DNA of 64,000 nucleotides from Chloroflexota bacterium (GTDB lineage: Bacteria; Chloroflexota; Anaerolineae; B4-G1), in NCBI GenBank assembly GCA_024232355.1, contig JAAEPW010000079.1, positions 6,605 to 70,604 on the forward strand, in the 5' to 3' direction. Every line of letters begins with the position of its first letter. Positions within the stretch are counted from its first letter, which is position 1. Under the pieces are notes generated by a model. The model was not told the DNA's origin. It saw only the letters and a list, made by a program, of their open reading frames with translations, and ran no database searches. Both the position numbers and the translations under genes were made by a program. Positions 33,511 to 42,339 of this stretch are shown in pieces.

Positions 33511-34711
33511 TAGCATCAACTACAAAATCAGCAAAAAGGTCATTCCCGAATTGGTTGTAATGACAACAACTGTCTGAATATATGATGTCCAATTCATCAT
33601 CAAAAATATCTACCGCGCTATAAAAGTTCACCCCATTCTGCTCCAAGAGATCATCCTTGTCTAGTAAAATCGGATAACCTTTTTTTGCTTCTATGCCGTA
33701 CGGGTGATTTTCTATAAAGGCTATTTTCGTCTCCTCTTTGCTAAAAACCTTGTTTGAGTAGTATTGATTGGGCTGAAGGAAATGAAAATATGGAATATCT
33801 CTACCCTGCAATGCTTGGTGCATTAGAATTGAAGAGGTAGCCCAGGTGAGAGCTATGCTTTCAAACAGATCTGAATCCTCCAATTGCCCCTGCACAGGAT
33901 AAATATAAACTAGAGATTCTCTCGAGGCACTTGACTCTAGTTCATTGAAGACGAGTAATTCGTTTTGGTATCCACTGTAAAGAATTTTGTGAAATTGATC
34001 CAAGACAAAATACACTGAAGCAATATTTGTATCACTCATTCCCTGGGCAGTATCACTCAATTGCATTTTATATCGGCTAATCTTGGCCAATGACTCGAGT
34101 CTCTCGCTTGTCAAAGTCGTTTGATCAATCAAGTTTAATATTGACATAATATGATCAACGCTAGGCATTGAAGCATCTATGCCGTGTTTATTGTTCATAC
34201 TGGACAAGGCCACTTCGTTGAATCCATCAATATTGATTACCATATCTAGTTCTTGTCCAATTGCAAGGTAATAGTTTAGTATTAATAATTGCTGAGGTTG
34301 CTTGTATCCGCCAGCGCAGAAAATCAGCACTATGATTTCTTTGTCCTCAAAGAAAGGGTGCCGCTTTAGATTTTCAATGAATCGCTCTTTCCCCTTATTG
34401 CCAAAGTGTAATGCAACGGAACCTCCAAAGACCCCAATAATATACTGGTTTTCGTTGTCCTTTATAAATGGATAATCATCCGCAAAGTAAAAGTTGTGAT
34501 TGTTTCCAGAATTGTTGAAATATCCAAAAAAAGGATGGAACCTAGCCTTGGTCAGCACCCGAGTTTCAACGTCCTCATCTGACAGTACTTGTCTGTCACT
34601 GACGTAGAATAATTCACCATCCGTCAAAAAATACCATGCCAAAGAAACCAATTCAGCAAAAATAAAAAAGACGATTATACTAACAGCCACACCTACAAGC
34701 TTTTGTCTCAT
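33488..34711 (-). CDS. SGNH/GDSL hydrolase-like protein, membrane anchored
   Basis: A 407-aa protein with an N-terminal membrane anchor (about residues 7-28). The SGNH-like landmarks are GVFGGSVALHFGNKG (block I position, with Ser), IFCAGGYKQPQQL, INIDGFNEV, and a late DSCCHYNQFGNDLFADFV that supplies a possible Asp...His pair. Such proteins commonly add or remove acyl groups from surface glycans. It shares direction and close spacing with a DUF5989 gene and a carbamoyltransferase, a grouping that recurs in sugar-modifying loci. The gene is clearly AT-richer than its neighbours, a sign of recent transfer. ATG 34711 is preceded by an AGGTGG. Confidence 0.75.
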   Translation of the reverse strand: MRQKLVGVAVSIIVFFIFAELVSLAWYFLTDGELFYVSDRQVLSDEDVETRVLTKARFHPFFGYFNNSGNNHNFYFADDYPFIKDNENQYIIGVFGGSVALHFGNKGKERFIENLKRHPFFEDKEIIVLIFCAGGYKQPQQLLILNYYLAIGQELDMVINIDGFNEVALSSMNNKHGIDASMPSVDHIMSILNLIDQTTLTSERLESLAKISRYKMQLSDTAQGMSDTNIASVYFVLDQFHKILYSGYQNELLVFNELESSASRESLVYIYPVQGQLEDSDLFESIALTWATSSILMHQALQGRDIPYFHFLQPNQYYSNKVFSKEETKIAFIENHPYGIEAKKGYPILLDKDDLLEQNGVNFYSAVDIFDDELDIIYSDSCCHYNQFGNDLFADFVVDAILETGDF

Positions 34712-34747
34712 ACTGCCACCTAAACCTAATTATCATTGCGCGATCCC

Positions 34748-34930
34748 TTAGAACAGCGTATAGATGAATGGCCCAATCCCTGATGAAGAGGCAAAAACCA
34801 ACAACAAAGCAAAGGCAAGCAATACTACCACCATTGGAATAAGCCACCACGACTTGCGTTGCCAGAGAAAGACTAACAACTCGCCAACCACACCCAAATT
34901 CGATATCATACTACGAATAAACGTTTTCAC
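34748..34930 (-). CDS. DUF5989 (SxtK-like) small membrane protein
   Basis: A 60-aa protein with one hydrophobic helix (SWWLIPMVVVLLAFALLLVF, residues 27-46) and the family signature VGELLVFLWQRKSWW before it. DUF5989 proteins are typically encoded beside carbamoyltransferases of the NodU/CmcH family, as here (10 bases away). Start is GTG 34930. Function unknown. Confidence 0.85.
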   Translation of the reverse strand: MKTFIRSMISNLGVVGELLVFLWQRKSWWLIPMVVVLLAFALLLVFASSSGIGPFIYTLF

Positions 34931-34940
34931 TTGATTTTCC

Positions 34941-36758
34941 TCATTTTCTTACTATGTGTCCATCAATAAACAATGTGTCTATATCACTCTTGGCAAAAGT
35001 ATCCAGTGCATTAGCCGGTGTGTTTACAATAGGATCACCGCGCAGATTAAAGCTGGTGTTGAGCAACACGGGTACTCCAGTAGCTTGACCAAACAATTCA
35101 ACCGCACGATAGTAGAGTGGGTTCCATTCTCGACGTATTGTCTGCAATCGTCCTGAACCTCCCTCGTGGGTAACGGCCTGGATGTTCTCACCTTGCCCGC
35201 TTTCTGTACGATAGACTGCGAGCATGTAGCGCAAGGGGTAACATTGAGCTGGATCGCCCAAGCCGGTATAAAAGTTGGCGGCCTGCTCCTCTAGCACCAC
35301 TGGTGCAAAGGGGCGAAAAGGTTCGCGAAACTTTATACGGGCGTTGACAATCGCTTTCATTTCCGCTCCGCGTGGATCAGCCAAAATCGAACGATTACCC
35401 AGCGCTCGTGGTCCCCACTCAAAGCGGTCTTGGAAAAGGCTAATCACCTTACCAGCCAACAAATCGTCTACCATCATCTGAGCCTGTTTCTCATGATCTT
35501 CCACTCGTTGGTATGATCGCCCCGTGTTTTCAATGGCATCTCGCACCTCATCGGGCGAGTAGCCTTGCCCCCAGTAGGCGTGCTCCATCACAAACTTGCG
35601 TGGCTGACCCAACAACACGTGATAGGCATACAGTGCGGCTCCCAGTGCCCCGCCAGAGTCACCCGCCGCTGGCTGGATGAAAACATCTTCAAAAGGTGTC
35701 TCACGTAGAATGCGACCATTGGCTACTGAATTCAACGCCACCCCGCCAGCCATACATAGCTTTTTCAGACCAGTACATTGGTGAGCGTAATGGGCCATCT
35801 TGAGCAAAGTTTCCTCAGTCACCTGTTGGATACTGGTAGCAATATCCGCGTAATACTGATTATGTTGAGCAGTGGTATCATTCCATTGAGGATGATCTCG
35901 CTTTGGATGAGTAGTCGGTGTGTAAAAGACAGATTCATGCACTCGTGGCTCGCCAAATAGTTTCACAAATCCCTTGTTAAAAGTATGTCTAGTGGAATGG
36001 TGAAAAGAAAAGTAATCCATATTCAGTCGGAATTCCCCTCCATCGCCTACATCAATCAGTTTGTAGACATCATCCACCCGGTTAGGTCGCCCATACGGTG
36101 CCATACCCATTACCTTGTACTCGCCATTGTTAACCCGAAAGCCCAAGAAAGCAGTAAAGGCAGAATATAGCAAACCCAGAGAATGAGGAAACTTGATCTC
36201 TTTCAAGATCTCGATTGAATTACTACGAGTCGTAGACTGCTCTTTTCCCTCCTGTCTTTCTGACCAGAAGGCTGTCCCTCGTCCCACTGTTGCTGTCGAC
36301 CATTCTCCAACTCCATCTACTGTTAGAATGGCTGCATCTTTGTAGGGTGAGCAAAAGAAAGCACTAGCTGCATGACTCGCATGGTGTTCTACAAATAGCA
36401 GCTTTTCGTCAGGAATATCCAGTTTGGTCAAGATACGACCTTTGACCCACAGCTTTTCGTTGAACCAGGCAATCATAGACTCGCGAAATACTCCCCATGA
36501 CTGAGGAAAAGTCTGCAATGTGGTCATCAGGATACGCTCAAATTTGAGCAGCGGTTTTTCGTAAAAGACCACGTAATCCAAGTCTTGCTTGTCAATTCCC
36601 GCCTGACGTAGGCAAAAATCAATCGCATGGTCGGGGAAGCCACTATCATGCTTCTTACGAGTAAAGCGCTCTTCCGCAGCAGCAGCCACCAACATACCAT
36701 CGCGCAATAAGGCAGCGGCCGAATCGTGATAGTAGCACGAGATACCTAAAATATACAT
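34941..36758 (-). CDS. Carbamoyltransferase (NodU/CmcH/SxtI family)
   Basis: Transfers the carbamoyl group of carbamoyl phosphate to a hydroxyl, on a sugar or secondary metabolite, through a carbamoyl-adenylate. The 605-aa protein shows the N-terminal Kae1-like domain (CYYHDSAAALL, AEERFTRKKHDSGFP, FVEHHASHAASAFF, DGVGEW, MGMAPYG) and the C-terminal YrdC-like domain (FQDRFEWGPRALGNRSILAD, FRPFAPVVLEE, LLNTSFNLRGDPIVNTP). Length and motifs are complete, so it should be active. The ATG at 36758 overlaps the stop of the SxtJ-like gene by one base and has GGAGG upstream. AT-richer than surrounding genes. The acceptor is unknown; an exported glycan is a reasonable guess given the SGNH-like neighbour. 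Confidence 0.94.
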   Translation of the reverse strand: MYILGISCYYHDSAAALLRDGMLVAAAAEERFTRKKHDSGFPDHAIDFCLRQAGIDKQDLDYVVFYEKPLLKFERILMTTLQTFPQSWGVFRESMIAWFNEKLWVKGRILTKLDIPDEKLLFVEHHASHAASAFFCSPYKDAAILTVDGVGEWSTATVGRGTAFWSERQEGKEQSTTRSNSIEILKEIKFPHSLGLLYSAFTAFLGFRVNNGEYKVMGMAPYGRPNRVDDVYKLIDVGDGGEFRLNMDYFSFHHSTRHTFNKGFVKLFGEPRVHESVFYTPTTHPKRDHPQWNDTTAQHNQYYADIATSIQQVTEETLLKMAHYAHQCTGLKKLCMAGGVALNSVANGRILRETPFEDVFIQPAAGDSGGALGAALYAYHVLLGQPRKFVMEHAYWGQGYSPDEVRDAIENTGRSYQRVEDHEKQAQMMVDDLLAGKVISLFQDRFEWGPRALGNRSILADPRGAEMKAIVNARIKFREPFRPFAPVVLEEQAANFYTGLGDPAQCYPLRYMLAVYRTESGQGENIQAVTHEGGSGRLQTIRREWNPLYYRAVELFGQATGVPVLLNTSFNLRGDPIVNTPANALDTFAKSDIDTLFIDGHIVRK

Positions 36759-36985
36759 CAGGAAAGCCTCCGCGCATCATCAAGGGTCAAATCGTGAGTG
36801 ACATATTCCAACCATTGAGGGCTATGTTTATGTTTGATCGCCAGTTTGTCACCAAATAGCCGCACTCCCAAACCGAAAGGCACAAAAATTGAAAAATAGA
36901 AAACTGTCAAGATAATTCGAGCAATCCAGTCCCCTATGATTTGTCCGATACGTTTCCACGCAAGCCAGATTTGACCAAGTTTCAT
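36758..36985 (-). CDS. SxtJ-like small membrane protein
   Basis: About 75 aa with one or two hydrophobic segments (IGDWIARIILTVFYFSIFVP). The shape and position match SxtJ-type proteins that accompany carbamoyltransferases, though it is shorter than the full-length form. ATG 36985 has AGGAGG nine bases upstream; an in-frame TTG at 37003 is less likely. Role unknown, possibly a membrane tether for the enzyme. Confidence 0.7.
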   Translation of the reverse strand: MKLGQIWLAWKRIGQIIGDWIARIILTVFYFSIFVPFGLGVRLFGDKLAIKHKHSPQWLEYVTHDLTLDDARRLS

Positions 36986-37057
36986 CAACAATTGCCTCCT
37001 CAATCTAAAACAAACAACTCTATCTTGGAATTTCTGATAAATTGCTCGAGCTTTGAG

Positions 37058-37435
37058 TCATTCTACAAAGATCTCCACCCGTTCATTCGCCTCTTCGTCC
37101 AGCACATCCATAATTCTGCCTTTTGCACCAGCCTGGATCGCCTCGGCGAATTCGTCCACTTGAATCTCATCTCGTGCGAAACGTGCCCCCATATTGACGC
37201 CTACGTTGACCAAGTTCCACGGCATACGCATATTTACCTTTTCCTGCCCCGTTTCCAGATCTGTCACCCGGATGCGAAACAATCGAGGAGCCCTGCTCCT
37301 GCTTTCCGACAAAGGTTTTTCCTTCGGGCGATCCTTTTCTTTTAGGGCCTCCAACAGCCGAGCACCCTCATCGGCAGTGATCTGTCCATTCTGAATCATC
37401 TTGAGAACTTCTAGCCGTTCCTCTGCTGCCGTCAT
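37058..37435 (-). CDS. SHOCT-like/YvlB-type small regulatory protein
   Basis: A 125-aa soluble protein. The N-terminal helix-turn segment ERLEVLKMIQNGQITADEGA plus RLLEAL is the SHOCT-like motif found at the start of YvlB-type proteins, used for oligomerisation. The rest reads FRIRVTDLETGQEKVNMRMP and VNVGVNMGARFA, matching proteins associated with the envelope-stress liaI/pspC type modules. I start at ATG 37435, with GGAGGG just upstream, not at the end of the long open frame. It follows tRNA-Arg on the same strand. Function is not established. Confidence 0.75.
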   Translation of the reverse strand: MTAAEERLEVLKMIQNGQITADEGARLLEALKEKDRPKEKPLSESRSRAPRLFRIRVTDLETGQEKVNMRMPWNLVNVGVNMGARFARDEIQVDEFAEAIQAGAKGRIMDVLDEEANERVEIFVE

Positions 37436-37488
37436 TTTACCCTCCACACAACAGCGGTCACCCAAACGGCAACCGCTTTTGTACATAG

Positions 37489-37563
37489 TACCCCTGGTGC
37501 GATTCGAACGCACGACCTTGAACTTAGGAGGTTCCTGCTCTATCCAATCTGAGCTACAGGGGC
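37489..37563 (-). tRNA. tRNA-Arg (anticodon CCT)
   Basis: A 75-base cloverleaf on the minus strand: acceptor GCCCCTG pairs with CAGGGGT (closing G-U), D-arm GCTC/GAGC, anticodon loop CTCCTAA with CCT at 37526-37528, and T-arm GTGCG-TTCGAAT-CGCAC. CCA not encoded. The outermost anticodon-stem pair is mismatched (G-A). Confidence 0.95.
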
Positions 37564-37577
37564 ACAACTTGATTTCG

Positions 37578-37606
37578 ATTATAACACGCTCATAACGGCA
37601 CGACAA
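37578..37606 (-). promoter_or_regulatory. Promoter of tRNA-Arg
   Basis: On the minus strand TTGTCG (37601-37606), 17 bases, perfect TATAAT (37578-37583), ending 14 bases before the tRNA. Confidence 0.75.
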
Positions 37607-37649
37607 GTCACATAGCTCTAACCGTAGACAGGTCTTTGCCTCACGTACA

Positions 37650-38153
37650 TTAATCGCTTTCGCGTCGCAAAATGCCAACCACCCGACTCAGCCCCAGGAT
37701 AGCAAGCAATCCCAACAACAACACTGTGCCAAAACCAAACTCGACCTCGATTCCCAATGCAACCATGCCAAACAACAAACTCAACCCATTGACAATCAGC
37801 AAGCGTTCAAGATGACGACGCTCCAAGTTGTGTGTCTCTTCCACACAGTCCTGCCCTACCCTGCTCAACCGCTGGACAAAGTGATCCAGGTCCCAGGCAG
37901 AGAGTGCCGCCACCATGCCGAGCAGCATCCAGCCATCTTGTACATTCAACCGCAGTCCGATGGACGCCGCGATCAGAAAGAGCACTAGCATCGGTGAGGC
38001 CATCCAACCCCAGTCATGTCGTTGCCCGATCAACCAGAGAAACCCATGGACTGTAACCAACGCGGCTCCGATCCAAAAACCGGACAATCCGTAGCCCAGC
38101 GCCAACACACCCGTGGCGAGAATTGTACTAGAGAACAAAAGTTTCGTGGTCAT
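37650..38153 (-). CDS. Small polytopic membrane protein of the MoxR/DUF58 operon
   Basis: About 167 aa with roughly five hydrophobic segments and a polar middle (LDHFVQRLSRVGQDCVEE plus THNLERRHLE). I do not recognise a family. It is the last gene of the MoxR-DUF58-DUF4129 operon and starts either at ATG 38153 or at a TTG at 38177 that directly follows the DUF58 stop codon. Its position suggests an envelope role shared with the operon. Confidence 0.7.
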   Translation of the reverse strand: MTTKLLFSSTILATGVLALGYGLSGFWIGAALVTVHGFLWLIGQRHDWGWMASPMLVLFLIAASIGLRLNVQDGWMLLGMVAALSAWDLDHFVQRLSRVGQDCVEETHNLERRHLERLLIVNGLSLLFGMVALGIEVEFGFGTVLLLGLLAILGLSRVVGILRRESD

Positions 38154-38177
38154 TAGCCTGAATCCGCATACCAACAA

Positions 38178-39488
38178 TCACAGACCTACTCCAACAGCTC
38201 GAAACCAGTGCGGCATCCGGCTGAGAGAGGCGTGAATTGCCTGATCAAATGGCTTGTGTATCTGCCAATCCACGACCTGGATGCTGGCCTGTCTCAGCTT
38301 GCGAAGCAACAATGTCCGCTCCAGGCGAGCAATCCGAACCGCCAAATCCACAGATGGATGTGATTCCAATGAGACAGCTTCAAAGGCAACCGGGTTGGGA
38401 CTGATCACCAAAAGTTGATACCCCCGCGCCCGCAGCCGAATGAGCATTGGCACATCTTCCCTGCAAAGTGAACTAATCAAGACAAGTTGTGACTTGGCAG
38501 GAAAAAAGCGTGCCGGAAGATGGTTCAGTTTATCAAAGACGAGACTCTCGCCCATTCTGGCCCGAGCCAACGAACGCAAAATCCGCTCCTGTTGAATTCG
38601 ACCATAGCCAGGAAAGGTCCAATCCAGAAAACCACCATAAGTGAGCATCCCAACGCGATTACCATCACTCAAAAATGCCTCTGCCAGCGCGGCCGTGGCA
38701 CACACTGCGTGCTCAAAAATGGCATCCCCTCCCACCCAAAGGTCGTGCCGCTGGCGGGCGTCCAGGATCAGCCCAACGTCCGCAATACGCTCTTGCTCAA
38801 ACTCGGTGGTAAAGAGGGCACGAGGATGACGGGCACTCATTCGCCAGTTGATCCAGCGCAAAGAATCACCAGGCTGATATTCTCTCACACCAAAGAAATC
38901 TATGCCAGAGCCACCTCGCCGGGCCGGAAGCGGGCCGATGGTGCCACGGGTCCGCAACGGACGGATCGCCACCCGTCGCAGCTTGAGAACCAATGGCAAC
39001 ACGACGAGTCGGCCTGGAGCCGGAAGCGTCACTTGCCGCCGAAAAATACCCAGAAAATCGCTTGCCGTCACTTGGACGTCTTGAAAGTAAAAGACACCTC
39101 GGCTCCCTGTTACGGTGTACTCTAGGTCAAACGTCTCACCAGGCACGAGTGAGGTGAGTATGTGCGGCTCCCCATCCACCAGCTCGAGCATCCGCATAGC
39201 ATAGCCCACTTCAAAGGCAGGCAGTGGGTCACGGATCAAAACCTCTTCCAACCGCGCACCCACATTGACAATCGAAAGCTTGACAACGACGGGCATATCC
39301 TGGGAAACACGGCTCGCACTAAGGGTTCGGGTGATTTTCAATCTTGGGCGCTCTGGCCCATAAAAAAGTGATGCTCCCAAATAGATCACCAAAGGTATCG
39401 CCAAAGCGATCAGTTTACCGTTCAGTGTCGTCAATCCCCAGAGAAGCAGTCCGTAGATCAAACAGCCCAGCAGCAAGAGTCTTTTCAT
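38178..39488 (-). CDS. DUF58 domain protein
   Basis: A 436-aa protein with two N-terminal membrane segments (residues 4-42), a beta-rich middle, and the DUF58 signature GSGIDFFGVREYQPGDSLRW and INWRMSARHPRALFTTEFEQ at about residues 190-235. A von Willebrand-like alpha/beta region follows (DVGLILDARQRHDLW). DUF58 proteins pair with MoxR ATPases; the ATPase gene lies 25 bases upstream. They are thought to assist assembly or maturation of other proteins at the membrane. ATG 39488. Confidence 0.92.
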   Translation of the reverse strand: MKRLLLLGCLIYGLLLWGLTTLNGKLIALAIPLVIYLGASLFYGPERPRLKITRTLSASRVSQDMPVVVKLSIVNVGARLEEVLIRDPLPAFEVGYAMRMLELVDGEPHILTSLVPGETFDLEYTVTGSRGVFYFQDVQVTASDFLGIFRRQVTLPAPGRLVVLPLVLKLRRVAIRPLRTRGTIGPLPARRGGSGIDFFGVREYQPGDSLRWINWRMSARHPRALFTTEFEQERIADVGLILDARQRHDLWVGGDAIFEHAVCATAALAEAFLSDGNRVGMLTYGGFLDWTFPGYGRIQQERILRSLARARMGESLVFDKLNHLPARFFPAKSQLVLISSLCREDVPMLIRLRARGYQLLVISPNPVAFEAVSLESHPSVDLAVRIARLERTLLLRKLRQASIQVVDWQIHKPFDQAIHASLSRMPHWFRAVGVGL

Positions 39489-39513
39489 CGTTGTCCCATC
39501 ATCAGATCACTGT

Positions 39514-40479
39514 TCAGACGTCCTCGATAACGGGGACAGGGACCGATTTGACGATACTGGTAATCACATCCTTGGCCGCGCCCCGCTTCATCCACAGATC
39601 AGGTTCCAGGATCAGCCGATGGACAAGAGATGACTCAGCAAACCGTTTGACATCATCAGGGAGCACATAGTCACGCCCTTGCATAGCGGCCCATGATCGA
39701 GACAGCTTGAGCAATGCCAGTGACCCCCGCGGGCTGGCTCCTACAACTACTTCCCTGCGCTGGCGTGTCCGTTCTGTCAAAGAAACAATGTATCGCTCAA
39801 TGTCCGCATCCACATATACCCCTTCCACAGCCTGACGTATCATTACTAGTTCCTCCGCGCTCGTCACTTGCCCCAGGTCAAACTCGTCGCGCTTTCGCTC
39901 TCGTCGCCGCCTTAGAATCTCTTGCTCTTCCTCTGGCGTAGGATAACCGACCGAAAGCTTGACGATGAACCGGTCGAGTTGGGCCTCCGGTAAGGGAAAA
40001 GTGCCTTCATATTCGATGGGGTTCTGGGTGGCAATCACGATAAAAGGCTCTGGCAGCGGCAACGTCTCACCTTCCAATGTCACCTGAACCTCTTGCATCG
40101 CTTCTAGAAGCGCGGACTGGGTTTTGGGCGAGGCGCGGTTGATCTCGTCGGCCAGAACAATGTTGGCAAAAAGCGGACCTCGTCGCAGTTCAAATTGACT
40201 CTTGGCACGATCATAGATGTAGCCGCCGGTAATGTCGCCAGGGAGCAAGTCTGGAGTAAATTGGATGCGCTTGAACGTCAGGCCAAGGGCCGTAGCAAAG
40301 CTCTTGGCAATGAGCGTCTTGGCCAGTCCAGGATAGTCTTCCAACAACACGTGACCACCAGTCGTGAGAACAGCGGCCATAATATTCTCCAACAGCGATC
40401 TCTTGCCGACGATGGCTCGTTCAACCTCGCCAATCACGCGGTCGGTCAAATCAGATACTTGAGCAATTTTGATGGTCAT
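39514..40479 (-). CDS. MoxR-family AAA+ ATPase
   Basis: ATP-driven chaperone-like enzyme of 321 aa. The P-loop region is variant, LLEDYPGLAKTLIAKS, as usual for MoxR. Walker B reads FANIVLADEINRASPKTQSA, and the sensor-1/arginine region ATQNPIEYEGTFPLPEAQLD is textbook for the family. The C-terminal lid is present. I start at ATG 40479 because GGAGA precedes it; the frame extends further upstream to 40584 without support. It sits in a minus-strand operon: DUF4129 - membrane protein - MoxR - DUF58 - membrane protein. Confidence 0.94.
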   Translation of the reverse strand: MTIKIAQVSDLTDRVIGEVERAIVGKRSLLENIMAAVLTTGGHVLLEDYPGLAKTLIAKSFATALGLTFKRIQFTPDLLPGDITGGYIYDRAKSQFELRRGPLFANIVLADEINRASPKTQSALLEAMQEVQVTLEGETLPLPEPFIVIATQNPIEYEGTFPLPEAQLDRFIVKLSVGYPTPEEEQEILRRRRERKRDEFDLGQVTSAEELVMIRQAVEGVYVDADIERYIVSLTERTRQRREVVVGASPRGSLALLKLSRSWAAMQGRDYVLPDDVKRFAESSLVHRLILEPDLWMKRGAAKDVITSIVKSVPVPVIEDV

Positions 40480-40608
40480 ATTGAATCTCCTATCTCGGTC
40501 GAGTAATGAATTGCCCGGCTGAGACACAAAACGCGATGAATCGCAGTAGCTGTCTACACGTTTTTGACGTGTTTTCCATACCAAGCCGCGAGTTCATTCG
40601 GGGATGAA

Positions 40609-41238
40609 CTAAACTTTAATCGACAGTTGATCCTCTAGAAATTGAACGACGCTCTCCAAATCCAGATCCGGCGGAGGAACTTGTATACCTGGTCGCAAAC
40701 GATACCAAAGCCGTGAAAAGATTCCGCGAGACTTTGAGAATGTAGGAGTCAATCCAGCCTGAAGACAAGTGCCAACCTCCAATGATGTGTCCAGTTCGCC
40801 AGTTTTCAGATACCGCTTGACCTGCTCAATATCAAGACGCTCGTGGTATGCCAGTGTCTCCAAGATCAATTTTCTGAGGCGCTGTGCGATGTACCATCTG
40901 GAATAGTCGCCGCGCTCCATCAAGTAGATTCGCTGCGCCCAAACGTGTACCCGTCCTGGATTCTCCGAATTCATTCGAGGCACTCTCTGCGCTGGTTTTT
41001 TGCGCCGAATCATGCTTGTCACGGCGAGAGACAGAACGATCATCAAAAGAATAGCCCACAAGAACACCTGAGGGATGGCATTGAACACGAGGCTCCCAAA
41101 CCAAAGCACATACAAAAGTGGAATCAAAATTGACTCACGTACAATATCCCTGAGAGCCAATGTCAGAGGAATTGCCAAGAGCAATATGATTCCAAAAAGT
41201 AGCAAACGACCTTTCGTTCTCGTGTCAATTTCACTCAT
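40609..41238 (-). CDS. Membrane protein of the MoxR/DUF4129 operon
   Basis: A 209-aa protein with two membrane regions (about residues 10-30 and 35-77), then a basic cytoplasmic part (RRKKPAQRVPR) and a mostly helical tail ending in LESVVQFLEDQL. No family recognised. It overlaps the DUF4129 gene by ATGA. A 129-base gap with two small hairpins (GTTCAT/ATGAAC at 40592-40609 and ACACGT/ACGTGT at 40556-40572) separates it from moxR; they may tune expression inside the operon. Confidence 0.75.
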   Translation of the reverse strand: MSEIDTRTKGRLLLFGIILLLAIPLTLALRDIVRESILIPLLYVLWFGSLVFNAIPQVFLWAILLMIVLSLAVTSMIRRKKPAQRVPRMNSENPGRVHVWAQRIYLMERGDYSRWYIAQRLRKLILETLAYHERLDIEQVKRYLKTGELDTSLEVGTCLQAGLTPTFSKSRGIFSRLWYRLRPGIQVPPPDLDLESVVQFLEDQLSIKV

Positions 41239-42107
41239 AGCGGACTCCTGCAGGCATCAACGATCTCGTTGAGGCACGCAATGGCCTGGCTTTCTTCATC
41301 CTCACCAACGTTTCTGGCTCCATAACGAACATCTTCAAAAAGCTGTGTGAGACGCCGAACATGCTCACCCGCAAGCCCGACTTTCTCCAACTGACTGGCA
41401 AACTCTCTCGGTGTCATATCCATCTGTCGCTTGACGCCTCGCTGCTCATCCAAGGTCTGAACCATTTCTGAGTAACAACGCATCACAGTGTTTCTCAAGT
41501 CACTCCCAGTCCGTAACGATTCGAGCGCATCTCGTGCTTGTTGGGCCAAACGTTCCAAGGGGTCCCGTCTGGGCGGACGACGCCCCATGTGCCAAACCAA
41601 CCAAGCAATACCCATAAACAGACCGACTAGGAGTATAGAGAAAACAAGTGTCGCCACAAAGATGAGCCACGGAGGTGGCGTGTTCACATAATCAGCAACG
41701 GACACCGAGGCAACTGCCGACCCTGGAGGCGTCAAGTTCACTTTTCCGCCCAGGTCAAAAATATCCGGTCGCAGCCGTGTAAATACCAGATAAAAAGTAT
41801 AAATCCACAAAAGCGAGACAAGCGCTCTGAATATCCGCTTTCTAAAAGTTGGGGAAACGATGAAATAAAAAATGAGAACGGGCAAAAGCAGCCAAGAGAA
41901 AGCGAAAACTCCTCTAATCAACAACATAAAGGGATCCTCTCCCGGCAACAGGATAGATTCTTCTGTTTCACGCTGCAATCTTCTCTCCAGAAAAAAAGGC
42001 TGCCCGGGAAGGAGTTGGAGATCAGAAAGACCGGCAGATAAAAGAACCATCGCCATAACCACAACACTCGAGAGTAAAAGAATCCAAAATCTCTTGTGCT
42101 TTATCAT
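41235..42107 (-). CDS. DUF4129 domain membrane protein
   Basis: About 290 aa. Membrane segments at about residues 7-27, 62-85, 92-112 and 145-165 are followed by the DUF4129 domain: LRNTVMRCYSEMVQTLDEQ, MTPREFASQLEKVGL and VRRLTQLFEDVRYGARN. In other bacteria this domain is fused to or lies beside transglutaminase-like proteins in MoxR operons; no such partner is seen in this operon. ATG 42107 or the GTG one codon earlier starts it; no clear ribosome site. First gene of the operon. Confidence 0.85.
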   Translation of the reverse strand: MIKHKRFWILLLSSVVVMAMVLLSAGLSDLQLLPGQPFFLERRLQRETEESILLPGEDPFMLLIRGVFAFSWLLLPVLIFYFIVSPTFRKRIFRALVSLLWIYTFYLVFTRLRPDIFDLGGKVNLTPPGSAVASVSVADYVNTPPPWLIFVATLVFSILLVGLFMGIAWLVWHMGRRPPRRDPLERLAQQARDALESLRTGSDLRNTVMRCYSEMVQTLDEQRGVKRQMDMTPREFASQLEKVGLAGEHVRRLTQLFEDVRYGARNVGEDEESQAIACLNEIVDACRSPL

Positions 42108-42146
42108 CACATCACGATTATAAGCCAGGTTGGATTTACGGTCAAC

Positions 42147-42174
42147 TTGACATGTCCGACACTATACCTATAAT
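42147..42174 (+). promoter_or_regulatory. Promoter of uvrA
   Basis: Perfect TTGACA (42147-42152), 16 bases, perfect TATAAT (42169-42174). The -35 box is embedded in a palindrome GTCAACTTGAC (42141-42151). The leader to the ATG is about 160 bases and holds a second inverted repeat. Confidence 0.75.
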
Positions 42175-42263
42175 AGCCACCCTTACACAATCACTCCACC
42201 AAATCAATACGAACAAATTTTCTAAATTCTGCCATTTTCCTGAACAAATATGACGCATACTGA

Positions 42264-42284
42264 CAAGTATCAATGGTATACTTG
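42264..42284. promoter_or_regulatory. Inverted repeat in the uvrA leader (possible operator)
   Basis: CAAGTAT-caatggt-ATACTTG: 7-base exact arms with a 7-base spacer, 56 bases before the uvrA start. Size and symmetry suit a dimeric repressor site. The regulator is unknown. Confidence 0.4.
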
Positions 42285-42339
42285 GCAGCGGAAAGTAAAC
42301 TTGCAATCACTTGCTCAATCGTATCGAAAGGTGTAACTT

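Noticed and set aside
33488..36985. A saxitoxin-type toxin cluster
   Set aside because: Only the carbamoyltransferase and small membrane partners resemble sxt genes; no sxtA-type polyketide or amidinotransferase gene is present.
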